A DNA stretch of 64,000 nt from Streptomyces aculeolatus (GTDB lineage: Bacteria > Actinomycetota > Actinomycetes > Streptomycetales > Streptomycetaceae), in NCBI RefSeq assembly GCF_020400605.1, contig NZ_JAINRD010000012.1:1-64000 (forward strand). The letters run 5' to 3'. The translations under genes were made by a program, and so were the position numbers. Below the pieces are notes generated by a model that was given only the letters and a program-made list of their open reading frames with translations, ran no database searches and was not told the DNA's origin. The first letter of the stretch is position 1, and each line of letters begins with the position of its first letter. This document shows, in pieces, positions 7,874-15,542 of this stretch.

Positions 7874-9078
7874 CCGCCCCGACCCGGGTCCTGGTGCTCA
7901 ACTCCGGCTCCTCGTCGCTGAAGTACCAGCTCATCGACATGGCCGGCCCGACTCCCGGCGCCGACCGCCCGGCCCGCGGCATCGTCGAGCGGATCGGCGA
8001 GCCGCAGGCCCGCGGCGGGGTGCCGGACCACGCGGCGGCGCTGCGCGCCGTCGGGGACGAACTGGCCGCCGCGGGGCACGGTCTCGACTCTCCCGACCTG
8101 CTGGCCATCGGCCACCGTGCCGTCCACGGCGGCACCCGCTTCACCGAGCCGGTGCTCGTCGACGACGGTGTGCTGGACGAGATGGAGAAGCTCGTCCCGC
8201 TCGCGCCGCTGCACAACCCGGCGAACATCGCGGGCATCCGCGTCGCCCGCGAGCTGCGCCCCGACCTGCCGCAGGTGGCGGTCTTCGACACCGCCTTCCA
8301 CGCCACCCTCCCCGAGCACGCCTGGCGCTACGCCCTCGACACGGCCACCGCCGACGCCCACGCCATCCGCCGCTACGGCTTCCACGGCACCTCGCACGCC
8401 TACGTCTCCCGCGCGACCGCGCGGCTGCTCGGCCGCGACCCGGCGGACCCCGGGGACTTCAACGTCATCGTGCTGCACCTGGGCAACGGCGCCAGCGTCT
8501 CCGCGGTGGCCGGCGGGCGGTGCGTGGAGACGTCGATGGGGATGACCCCGCTGGAGGGCCTGGTGATGGGCACCCGCAGCGGGGACCTCGACCCGGCGGT
8601 GGTCTTCCACCTCGCCCGCGAGGCGGGCATGGACACGGACGCGATCGACACGCTGCTCAACAAGCGGAGCGGTCTCGTCGGCCTCTGCGGCGACAACGAC
8701 ATGCGGGAGATCGGCCGCCGGATCGCCGAGGGCGACGAGCGGGCGGCGCTGGCCTTCGAGGTGTACGTCCACCGCATCCGCAAGTACGTCGGCGCGTACA
8801 CCGCCGTGCTGGGCCGGGTGGACGCCGTGGCGTTCACCGCCGGCGTCGGGGAGAACTCCGCGGCCGTACGGGAGGCGTCGCTGCGCGGTCTCGGGGTACT
8901 CGGGATCGAGCTGGACTCCGTACGCAACGCGGTCCGCGGCTCCGCGCCCCGCGTGGTCTCGGCGCCCGGCTCGCAGGTGGCGGTGGCCGTGGTGCCCACC
9001 GACGAGGAGCTGGAGATCGCCACCCAGACCCGCGACCTGGTCCGCGGGGGCGGCTCGGCGCCCCCGCCACCGGAATAA
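7870..9078 (+). CDS. ackA: Acetate kinase
   Basis: 402 residues. It converts acetyl phosphate and ADP to acetate and ATP (reversible), completing the Pta-AckA pathway. Motifs of the acetate/sugar kinase/Hsp70 superfamily are clear: VLNSGSSSLKYQL at the start, HRAVHGG, FDTAFH, YGFHGTSH, LGNGAS and FTAGVGENS near the end. The GTG at 7870 shares the GTGA overlap with the pta stop, so it is preferred over later starts. The C-terminal tail is a short Gly/Pro-rich extension. Pyruvate kinase follows 33 bp downstream. Confidence 0.96.
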   Translation: MTAPTRVLVLNSGSSSLKYQLIDMAGPTPGADRPARGIVERIGEPQARGGVPDHAAALRAVGDELAAAGHGLDSPDLLAIGHRAVHGGTRFTEPVLVDDGVLDEMEKLVPLAPLHNPANIAGIRVARELRPDLPQVAVFDTAFHATLPEHAWRYALDTATADAHAIRRYGFHGTSHAYVSRATARLLGRDPADPGDFNVIVLHLGNGASVSAVAGGRCVETSMGMTPLEGLVMGTRSGDLDPAVVFHLAREAGMDTDAIDTLLNKRSGLVGLCGDNDMREIGRRIAEGDERAALAFEVYVHRIRKYVGAYTAVLGRVDAVAFTAGVGENSAAVREASLRGLGVLGIELDSVRNAVRGSAPRVVSAPGSQVAVAVVPTDEELEIATQTRDLVRGGGSAPPPPE

Positions 9079-9111
9079 TTCCGGCCGAGAACAAACCGAT
9101 AGGATGCCGCC

Positions 9112-10536
9112 ATGCGCCGAGCGAAAATCGTCTGCACCCTGGGTCCCGCCGTCGACTCCTTCGAGCAGCTCAAAGCGCTGATCGAAGCCGGAATGTCGGT
9201 GGCCCGCTTCAACATGAGCCACGGCACCCAGGCCGAGCACCAGGAGCGCTACGACCGGCTGCGCAAGGCCGCGGAGGAGACCGGGCGGCCCATCGGCGTG
9301 CTGGCCGACCTCCAGGGCCCGAAGATCCGGCTGGAGACCTTCGCCCAGGGCCCGGTGGAGCTGGCCCGCGGCGACGAGTTCACCATCACCACCGAGGACG
9401 TGCCCGGCGACCGGACCATCTGCGGCACCACGTACAAGGGCCTGCCGGGTGACGTCTCCCCCGGTGAGCGCATCCTCGTCAACGACGGCGCGGTGGCGCT
9501 GGAGGTGCTGGAGGTGCGCGGCCCCGAGGTGCGCACCATGGTCATCGAGGGCGGCGTCGTCTCCGACCACAAGGGCATCAACCTGCCCGGCGTGGCGGTG
9601 AACGTCCCGGCGCTCTCCGAGAAGGACGTGGACGACCTGCGCTTCGCGCTTCGCATGGGCTGCGACATGGTCGCGCTGTCCTTCGTCCGCGACGCCGGCG
9701 ACATCGCCGACGTGCACCGGGTCATGGACGAGGTCGGCCGGCGGGTGCCGGTGATCGCCAAGGTCGAGAAGCCGCAGGCGATCGACCACATGGAGGAGAT
9801 CGTCCTCGCCTTCGACGGCGTGATGGTGGCCCGCGGCGACCTGGCGGTGGAGTACCCGCTGGAGAGGGTGCCGATGGTGCAGAAGCGGCTGATCGAGATG
9901 TGCCGCCGCAACGCCAAGCCGGTGATCGTCGCGACCCAGATGATGGAGTCGATGATCAGCTCCTCGCGCCCGACGCGCGCCGAGGCGTCCGACGTCGCGA
10001 ACGCGATCCTGGACGGTACGGACGCGGTGATGCTGTCGGCCGAGTCGTCGGTCGGCAAGTATCCGATCGAGACGGTCAAGACGATGTCCCGGATCGTGGT
10101 GGCGGCGGAGGACGAGCTGCTCTCGCGCGGGCTGCAGCCGCTGGTGCCGGGCAAGAAGCCGCGTACGCAGGGCGGGTCCGTGGCCCGGGCCGCGTGCGAG
10201 ATCGCGGACTTCCTGGACGCCCGGGCGCTCGCGGCGTTCACCCAGTCCGGGGATACCGCGCGGCGGCTGTCGCGCTACCGCGCGTGCCAGCCGATCCTGG
10301 CCTTCACCACCGACGAGAGCACGCGCAACCAGCTCTGCCTGAGCTGGGGCGTGGAGCCGGTGCTCGTGCCGCACGTGGACAACACCGACGCGATGGTGGA
10401 CCTGGTGGACGCGGAGGTGCTCAAGCTCAACCGCTTCCACGCGGGCGACACGATGGTGATGACCGCCGGGTCGCCGCCCGGGGTGCCGGGCACCACGAAC
10501 ATGGTCCGCGTGCACCACCTGGGCGGCGAGCGCTGA
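9112..10536 (+). CDS. pyk: Pyruvate kinase
   Basis: 474 residues, full length. It makes pyruvate and ATP from phosphoenolpyruvate and ADP. The barrel starts RRAKIVCTLGPA and continues with RFNMSHG (metal/ATP residues), the B-domain insert, the catalytic Lys in VIAKVEKPQA, metal ligands in DGVMVARGDLAVE, and ATQMMESMI. The C-terminal effector domain (about residue 355 on) holds FTQSGDTARRLSR. An AGGAT ribosome site sits upstream of the ATG. It follows pta-ackA, so acetyl-phosphate and pyruvate formation are physically linked, as in the S. coelicolor SCO5423-SCO5425 block as I recall it. Confidence 0.95.
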   Translation: MRRAKIVCTLGPAVDSFEQLKALIEAGMSVARFNMSHGTQAEHQERYDRLRKAAEETGRPIGVLADLQGPKIRLETFAQGPVELARGDEFTITTEDVPGDRTICGTTYKGLPGDVSPGERILVNDGAVALEVLEVRGPEVRTMVIEGGVVSDHKGINLPGVAVNVPALSEKDVDDLRFALRMGCDMVALSFVRDAGDIADVHRVMDEVGRRVPVIAKVEKPQAIDHMEEIVLAFDGVMVARGDLAVEYPLERVPMVQKRLIEMCRRNAKPVIVATQMMESMISSSRPTRAEASDVANAILDGTDAVMLSAESSVGKYPIETVKTMSRIVVAAEDELLSRGLQPLVPGKKPRTQGGSVARAACEIADFLDARALAAFTQSGDTARRLSRYRACQPILAFTTDESTRNQLCLSWGVEPVLVPHVDNTDAMVDLVDAEVLKLNRFHAGDTMVMTAGSPPGVPGTTNMVRVHHLGGER

Positions 10537-10551
10537 GCGGCGCGGGGCGCG

Positions 10552-11880
10552 CTACTCGATGGTGTTCTGCAGCCCCGGCACGGTGAGCGTGCCGCCGAAC
10601 TGACCGGCCTGGATGACCCGTACGTCGGTGAAGAAGGCGAACGGCAGGTCCAGCGGCGGCGGGCTCTCGGGGCTGAACGTCATCGGGATCAGCCCGAAGA
10701 GACTGCCCTTCAGCTCCTCGGTGTACATGGTCACCGTGCCGTTGCGGATGGTGGAGGTGCTGCCCTCGTCGGCCCGTACGTGCGAGGTGTTCCTGCCGGG
10801 GCCGACGACCGTCTGGTGCAGGTCGCGGATGTCGACCCCGTCGTCCGCGGTGTACTTGAGCACCTTCTTCACCGCGCCGCTGTAGGTCCGCACCTCGACG
10901 ATGCCGTGGTACTTCAGCCCCTTGAGGGTGAGCTTGGTGGACTCCAGCCGCCAGGGCTCGTCGGGCAGCAGCGGCAGCCCGGGCTCCGGTTCGGCGTTCG
11001 CCAGGGCCTCGGGGTCGGGGGTGGGGCAGGGGAACGGCTCCTTGCCGTCCGCGGCGGCACCGTCCCCGGTGTCCGGCTTCTCGTCCGCCGGGTCCTCGGC
11101 CGTGTCCCGTACCTTGTCGTCCAGTTCCTCCACGGTGGCGCCGGCCTCGTCGGCGGCGTCGCGGATGGCCTTCTCCTTCTCGCGCCGCTCCTCGTCCGCC
11201 GCGGCGCCGGAGCCCGGCTCCGGCCCCGTACCGCCGCCGGATCCCGAACCGGCGCCGCCGGCGCCGGAGTCGGCGTCCGCCGAGTCTCCGGACGACCCGG
11301 CACCGGACTCGGGCTCCGCTTCGGGGTCGTCCGGGTCGAACACGTCGCCGAGCTTGTCGCCGAGGCCCAGCGGGTCGTACCACGGGTTGGACTCCGACGG
11401 CGAAGGACTCGGCTCCGCCTCCCCGGACTCCCCCGTACCGCCCACGTCGGACCCGCCGCCGGCGGCACCGCCCGACCCGGAGCCCGAGCCGTCGCCGCCG
11501 TCCGGGCTCTTCGTCGCCGACGGGCTGGGCGACGGCTCGCCGTCCGGCTCCGCCTGCTCCCCCGCACCGGCCGCGTCCTCGCCGCCGCCCGAGGCGCCGT
11601 CCGCCTTGTCCCCGTCCCCGGCCCGGTCCTTCGACCCGCCCTTCGAGTCGTCCTTCGGCTCGTCCGACTGCTCGGCGCACGGCCCCGGCCGCCAGCGGTC
11701 CGCCGGATCGTCCTCGGCGATCGCCGGCCGCGGCGTGAGGCCCAGGCCCAGGAAGACCGCGGTGGGCATGGCCGCCAGGGCTATCGCCTTGCCCGCCGGC
11801 ACCCGGCCGAGCAGCGACCTGCGGGGCGCCGCGTGCCGCGGCCCCCTGCGCGCCGCCCTCGTGTGGTCATCCGGCCGCAC
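10552..11880 (-). CDS. Secreted or membrane-anchored protein with an acidic low-complexity linker
   Basis: 442 residues. An Arg-rich N-terminus and one hydrophobic segment (about residues 28-53, KAIALAAMPTAVFLGLGL) suggest export. Residues 55-275 are a very acidic Ser/Gly/Asp/Glu/Pro linker. The C-terminal 160 residues form the folded part (WRLESTKLTLKGLKYHGIVE to LTVPGLQNTIE). It overlaps the upstream DUF6114 gene by 14 bp and belongs to the DUF6230-DUF6114 operon. The C-terminal domain shares the general feel of DUF6230 (repeated K-L-G-L segments), so the two exported proteins may bind related ligands; this is inference. Function is unknown. Confidence 0.8.
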   Translation of the reverse strand: MRPDDHTRAARRGPRHAAPRRSLLGRVPAGKAIALAAMPTAVFLGLGLTPRPAIAEDDPADRWRPGPCAEQSDEPKDDSKGGSKDRAGDGDKADGASGGGEDAAGAGEQAEPDGEPSPSPSATKSPDGGDGSGSGSGGAAGGGSDVGGTGESGEAEPSPSPSESNPWYDPLGLGDKLGDVFDPDDPEAEPESGAGSSGDSADADSGAGGAGSGSGGGTGPEPGSGAAADEERREKEKAIRDAADEAGATVEELDDKVRDTAEDPADEKPDTGDGAAADGKEPFPCPTPDPEALANAEPEPGLPLLPDEPWRLESTKLTLKGLKYHGIVEVRTYSGAVKKVLKYTADDGVDIRDLHQTVVGPGRNTSHVRADEGSTSTIRNGTVTMYTEELKGSLFGLIPMTFSPESPPPLDLPFAFFTDVRVIQAGQFGGTLTVPGLQNTIE

Positions 11881-12457
11881 GGTGCCTCCCGCCGTCGATC
11901 TCCTCCAGGACGTCCGTACCGATCCCGGCGACGCCTGCTCTCTTCCCGTCCGCCGCGCCGTCCGACCGGTCCGCGCCCTCGGCGGAGTCGCCCGCCGAGG
12001 GCTGTGCCGGGGACTTGGCGGAGCCGGACTCGCCGGAGTCGTCGCCGGCGGCCTCCGCCGCGGTCTGCCCCGGCACCCAGGAGACGGCCAGTGCCCCGCC
12101 GATCATCGACAGCAGGAAACCCACCAGCAGCCCGCCGAAGTTGGACACCGGGATCGACACCAGCGCCAGCACGATGGACGCGACGCCCGCGAACACCCGG
12201 ACGACGGAGTGGAACCACATGGTCAGCCCGAGTGTCACCAGCAGCACGCCGATGATCAGGCCGCCGGCGCCCGCCTGCGTCGCCATCTGCAGGCTGAGGT
12301 TGCCGAGCTTGATGTTGTAGTACGGCAGCGCGCCGATGGGCACGCCGCCCGCGATGGTCAGCAGACCCGCCCAGAACGGACGGGAGCCGCGCCAGGCACG
12401 GAATCGCAGCCGCCAGGTGTTCAGACGGTGCAGCAGGTCCGGCAACTCGGCGCTCAT
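11867..12457 (-). CDS. DUF6114 membrane protein
   Basis: 196 residues. A short cytosolic N-terminus (FRAWRGSRPFWAG) leads into four hydrophobic segments between about residues 26 and 130 (LLTIAGGVPIGALPYY, AGGLIIGVLLVTLGLTMW, VFAGVASIVLALVSIPVS, GGLLVGFLLSMIGGALAVSW). A Ser/Asp/Ala-rich tail of about 60 residues follows. This is the DUF6114 pattern, which in Streptomyces normally sits beside a DUF6230 gene, as here. It probably acts as a membrane partner of the two exported proteins encoded on either side. An 11-bp hairpin lies just upstream of its start. Confidence 0.85.
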   Translation of the reverse strand: MSAELPDLLHRLNTWRLRFRAWRGSRPFWAGLLTIAGGVPIGALPYYNIKLGNLSLQMATQAGAGGLIIGVLLVTLGLTMWFHSVVRVFAGVASIVLALVSIPVSNFGGLLVGFLLSMIGGALAVSWVPGQTAAEAAGDDSGESGSAKSPAQPSAGDSAEGADRSDGAADGKRAGVAGIGTDVLEEIDGGRHRAAG

Positions 12458-12503
12458 GAATACAGCTCCCCGGTACGGCAGTGCGGTTCAGTCAGAGGGG
12501 GGT

Positions 12504-12535
12504 CCGGCGGGGAGCGGTACGCGCCTCCCCGCCGG
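12504..12535 (-). terminator. Intercistronic hairpin between the DUF6230 and DUF6114 genes
   Basis: CCGGCGGGGAG and CTCCCCGCCGG form a perfect 11-bp stem with a 10-nt loop, 13 nt beyond the DUF6230 stop. As there is no promoter-like sequence of note before DUF6114, it may act as a partial terminator that makes the first gene more abundant than the next two. Confidence 0.65.
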
Positions 12536-12547
12536 CCGAGTGCGTGG

Positions 12548-13177
12548 TCAGAAGCACTCTTTGACGCCCTTGTGCAGCTTCATGCTGAGCCCGCTCAGCT
12601 TGAAGGTGCCGGCGCTGGTGGCCCAGGCGGTCTGCTTCACATCGGTGAGGATGGCCTTGTCGGCCTCCTGCGCGAACCCGTTCGGGTTCGCCTTGTCGCC
12701 CTTGCCGATGCCCGGTCCCTTGGTGCTGGACCCGGCGGCCACACCGATGTTGATGTTCTCGAACGTCGCGTCGGCGTCGAGCTGCGCGATGTCGATGTAG
12801 AGGTTCTTGGCCTCCACCGGCTTGTCGTCGCCGGCCGTCAGCACGAGGCTGACCGAGCCGATGAGCGGGACGTCGGGCGTGACGACCGACTGGCACATGC
12901 CGTTGATCTTCGCGTCCTTGAACGCGGAGATCGCCACCGGCCGGGTGGCCTCGTTGCCTTCCAGGTCGTGACCGCTGTCGACACCCCCGTACTGGACGAA
13001 GCCGGTGCCCTCCAGCCGGTCCGCCGTGACCTTGAACTCCTGGCCCGACACGCTGAACGACGCCGCCAGCGCGCCCTGGCTGAGCGCCACGCCGATCGCG
13101 GCGGTCGCCGCCAGGCTCGGCACCATGACCACGGCGAACCGCTTCCACCTGGTCCCACCACGTGCCTGGGACTCCAT
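12548..13177 (-). CDS. DUF6230 exported protein
   Basis: 209 residues from an ATG with a strong AAGGAGGA ribosome site. A basic N-terminus is followed by one hydrophobic helix (about residues 12-36: FAVVMVPSLAATAAIGVALS), then a beta-rich domain (FSVSGQEFKVTADRLEGTGF, LYIDIAQLDADATFENINIG, FKLSGLSMKLHKG) and a single pair of cysteines (near residue 115 and at the C-terminal CF). This matches DUF6230, sometimes annotated as cholesterol esterase without catalytic residues; no GxSxG is present here. It is the first gene of a three-gene operon with DUF6114 and a second exported protein. Function is unknown. Confidence 0.87.
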   Translation of the reverse strand: MESQARGGTRWKRFAVVMVPSLAATAAIGVALSQGALAASFSVSGQEFKVTADRLEGTGFVQYGGVDSGHDLEGNEATRPVAISAFKDAKINGMCQSVVTPDVPLIGSVSLVLTAGDDKPVEAKNLYIDIAQLDADATFENINIGVAAGSSTKGPGIGKGDKANPNGFAQEADKAILTDVKQTAWATSAGTFKLSGLSMKLHKGVKECF

Positions 13178-13434
13178 GCTTTCCTCCTTCTCGGACGTAC
13201 GTCCTGGACCCGTGGGCCGGTCCTCGGGAGCGAGGAGGATCCGCACGCGCACGCGGGCGCGGCTCTGCGGGTCCGGGGTACGGGCGGCGGACGCGCTGCG
13301 TCGAAGGGGGCGTTACCCCCGAGCGACTCGTTGTCCGGACAGGCTCCGGCCCGCGGGAACGGCCCGCGGAAACGGGGAACCCCCCTGTCCGGATGGCGAT
13401 CGTGGTGCATCGGAAGGGGGGCGCACAAGGGGTT

Positions 13435-13452
13435 CGTTACCAACGGGTAACG
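13435..13452. promoter_or_regulatory. Inverted repeat CGTTACC-aacg-GGTAACG
   Basis: Perfect 7-bp arms with a 4-nt spacer, upstream of the DUF6230 operon. It shares the GTTAC/GTAAC half-site with the palindrome at 13568-13582, suggesting two sites for one dimeric regulator. Confidence 0.55.
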
Positions 13453-13466
13453 CGAAGGGTGACGCA

Positions 13467-13489
13467 GATCCGGCCACAGTGGCCGGATC
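13467..13489. terminator. Strong hairpin GATCCGGCC-acagt-GGCCGGATC
   Basis: A 9-bp perfect stem with a 5-nt loop (11 bp if drawn as a palindrome around one central base). It lies between the thioredoxin-like gene (stop side at 13646) and the DUF6230 gene on the same strand. It may terminate read-through from the upstream gene or form a leader hairpin. Confidence 0.5.
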
Positions 13490-13567
13490 CTGCACCCAGG
13501 GTCGCCGCCCGGCGCGGACGTACCCGACGAGAAAGCATGACAAAGACGGTCATCTGACTGGACGTCA

Positions 13568-13582
13568 GTTACTGCGAGTAAC
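13568..13582. promoter_or_regulatory. Palindrome GTTACT-gcg-AGTAAC, candidate operator
   Basis: Perfect 6-bp arms and a 3-nt spacer. It lies 12 bp downstream (minus-strand sense) of a TTGACT -35-like hexamer, so it would cover the -10 region of a promoter for the DUF6230 operon. Its half-site matches the repeat at 13435-13452. TetR- or MarR-type repression is a reasonable inference. Confidence 0.55.
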
Positions 13583-13645
13583 AGCCCTGCTCACAGTCAA
13601 TTTTTGGCAAAGCGGCAGGGGCTGTCACCCTGTGTCGACCTCCGG

Positions 13646-14629
13646 TCAGAACAGCACGCGGGCCAGCGCCTGCCGCCCGGCGACCACCCGCGGGTCGTCG
13701 CCGCCGACGACCTCGAACAGCTCCAGCAGCCGCACCCGCGCCGCCTGCCGGTCCTCGCCCGCGGTCCGCGCCACGGTGTCGACGAGCCGGCCGAACGCGT
13801 CCTCGACGTGCCCGCCCACCAGGTCCAGGTCGGCGACCCGGATCTGCGCCTCGACGTCCGCGGGGTTGTCCGCCGCCTCCTTGCGCACGGCGGCGGGGTC
13901 GAGCCCCTCCACCCGGCGCAGCAGCTCCGCCTGCGCCAGGCCGAGCGTGGCCTCGACGTTGCCCGGGTCGTCGGACAGCACGTTCTGGTACGCCTGGATC
14001 GCGCCGCCCAGGTCGCCCCGGTCCAGCGCGTCGCCGGCCGCCGCCAGCGCGCTGTCGTACGGGCCGGCCGGCTCCTCCGCCTCCTGCTCGCCCGCGCCGT
14101 CCTCGCCGGCCGCGGCCTCGTCGCCGGCCACCGGCCGGCCGACGATGCCGAACTGCTGCTCGGCGACCTTGACCAGCTCGTCCAGCACCTGGCGGATCTG
14201 CGGCTCGGGCGCGGCGCCCTGGAACAGCGGGATGGCCTGCCCGCCGACGACGGCGAAGACCGCCGGGATGGACTGGACGCCGAACTGCTGGAACAGCATC
14301 TGGTTCGCGTCCACGTCGATCTTGGCGAGCACGAACCGGCCGGCGTACTCCTGCGTCAGCCGCTCCAGCAGCGGGCTGAGCTGCTTGCACGGCTGGCACC
14401 ACTCGGCCCAGAAGTCGACGACGACCGGGACCTCGGTGGAGCGCTGGAGAACCTCCTCCTGGAAGCCGGCCTCGTCGACATCGATGACCAGCGAACCGGC
14501 GCCGGGCGCGGGCACCCCGTCGCGGGCGGCCCGGTCGCGGGCCGCCTCCGCCTTCTCCTTGGCCTCCGCGGCCGCCTTCACCGCGGCCAGGTCGACCGCT
14601 CCGCTCATAGACATGTTGCGTGGCTGCAT
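13646..14629 (-). CDS. Thioredoxin-domain TPR protein (YbbN/CnoX-like)
   Basis: 327 residues. After a charged Ala/Lys/Glu-rich N-terminus, residues about 45-150 form a thioredoxin fold with an intact WCQPC active site. A Glu/Ala-rich linker follows, then a C-terminal helical TPR-like region (about 195-320: ALAAAGDALDRGDLGGAIQAY, VEAQIRVADLDL). This is the domain layout of YbbN (CnoX), a chaperone-linked thioredoxin; the E. coli protein lacks the full CXXC, whereas this one keeps it and may be redox-active. GGAGG lies upstream of the ATG. It corresponds in position to S. coelicolor SCO5419 as I recall. It is divergent from a TetR gene. Confidence 0.88.
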   Translation of the reverse strand: MQPRNMSMSGAVDLAAVKAAAEAKEKAEAARDRAARDGVPAPGAGSLVIDVDEAGFQEEVLQRSTEVPVVVDFWAEWCQPCKQLSPLLERLTQEYAGRFVLAKIDVDANQMLFQQFGVQSIPAVFAVVGGQAIPLFQGAAPEPQIRQVLDELVKVAEQQFGIVGRPVAGDEAAAGEDGAGEQEAEEPAGPYDSALAAAGDALDRGDLGGAIQAYQNVLSDDPGNVEATLGLAQAELLRRVEGLDPAAVRKEAADNPADVEAQIRVADLDLVGGHVEDAFGRLVDTVARTAGEDRQAARVRLLELFEVVGGDDPRVVAGRQALARVLF

Positions 14630-14762
14630 ACGCCCTATCCTCCCCCCTTCGCGCGGTGCATTGAACGGACGGGCCGCGGATGACCCGTCGAACCCGCCCG
14701 GAAGGGTTCGTCCCGGGCGGGTTCCCAGGTGCAGCAGAAGACACCGGCCGCTCGGGGGTGAC

Positions 14763-14785
14763 TTACGCTACGGGTCGTAGCGTAA
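14763..14785. promoter_or_regulatory. TetR autoregulatory operator (candidate)
   Basis: TTACGCTACG-ggt-CGTAGCGTAA has perfect 10-bp arms and a 3-nt spacer. It ends 40 bp before the ATG of the TetR gene at 14826. The length and symmetry fit a TetR-family dimer site, so autoregulation and control of the adjacent oxidoreductase gene are inferred. Confidence 0.7.
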
Positions 14786-14825
14786 CCCACGTGGCGCGGC
14801 CGGGAGAAGGGATAAGGTCCAGCTC

Positions 14826-15476
14826 ATGAGCCACGAGCCCCCCTCCGCACGGCGCCCGGGCCGCCCCCGCAGCGCGACCGCGGACCGGGCCATCCTGGAC
14901 GCCGCCCGGGACGCGATCGCCGAGTCGGGCTGGGCCGGGGTGACCCTCGGCGGCGTCGCGGCCCGCGCGGGAGTGGCGAAGACCACGCTCTACCGGCGCT
15001 GGCCGGGCAAGAACGAACTCGTGCTGGACGCGCTCGCCGACCTCTTCGACTCGCTGCGGCTGCCGGACCACGGCAGCCTGGCGGCCGACGTGGAGGACGT
15101 GGTGCTGCAGTTCGCCGGGCTGCTGCGGGAGCCGCGTACGCGCGGCGCGCTGATGGCGGTGCTGGCGGAGGCGGCGCACGACGCGGCGCTGCGCGAGCGG
15201 ATCCGCGCCTCGGTCGTGGACCGGCAGAAGCACCTGGTGCGGCAGGGCCGCGAACGGGCGCAGGCGCGCGGCGAACTGCCCGTGGAGCCGGACGCGGCGG
15301 CGGCGGAACGCAACGCGGACATGGTCTTCGACGTGATCGCCGGCGCCGTGCTGCACCGGCTGCTGGTCAGCGCGGAGCCGGTGACGGCCGCGTGGGCGAC
15401 GGCGTTCGCCGCCCTGCTGACCCGCGGCCTGGCCGCGCTGGCGGACCCCGGCGGGCAGGACCCGGCCGCGCAATAG
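14826..15476 (+). CDS. TetR/AcrR-family regulator
   Basis: 216 residues. The N-terminal helix-turn-helix (about residues 18-65: DRAILDAARDAIAESG, then LGGVAARAGVAKTTLYRRWP) is typical; the C-terminal all-helical domain resembles the TetR_C_11 class. A perfect 23-bp operator-like palindrome sits just upstream. The zinc-type oxidoreductase gene starts 67 bp downstream on the same strand and is the likely co-regulated target. The ligand is unknown. Confidence 0.9.
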   Translation: MSHEPPSARRPGRPRSATADRAILDAARDAIAESGWAGVTLGGVAARAGVAKTTLYRRWPGKNELVLDALADLFDSLRLPDHGSLAADVEDVVLQFAGLLREPRTRGALMAVLAEAAHDAALRERIRASVVDRQKHLVRQGRERAQARGELPVEPDAAAAERNADMVFDVIAGAVLHRLLVSAEPVTAAWATAFAALLTRGLAALADPGGQDPAAQ

Positions 15477-15542
15477 GCCCTTCGGACCTGTCCGGGCCGC
15501 GCCCGGAGCGGGATGCTGGCACCCCACCTCCAGGAGGGGCCC

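Larger units (their letters stand above)
13178..13645. promoter_or_regulatory. 468-bp regulatory interval upstream of the DUF6230 operon
   Basis: No gene is credible here. It holds three palindromes (listed separately) and, on the minus strand, a TTGACT hexamer (13595-13600 complement) positioned so that the 13568-13582 palindrome would overlap the -10 region. If that promoter is used, the operon has a leader of about 390 nt containing two hairpins. Confidence 0.45.

Noticed and set aside
7645..10518. 957-codon open frame antisense to ackA and pyk
   Set aside because: The composition (His/Arg/Val/Gly-rich) and lack of any motif mark it as a shadow of two well-supported enzymes.
12548..13177. 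Cholesterol esterase function for the DUF6230 protein
   Set aside because: No GxSxG or other hydrolase motif is visible; the name appears to be a carried-over annotation.
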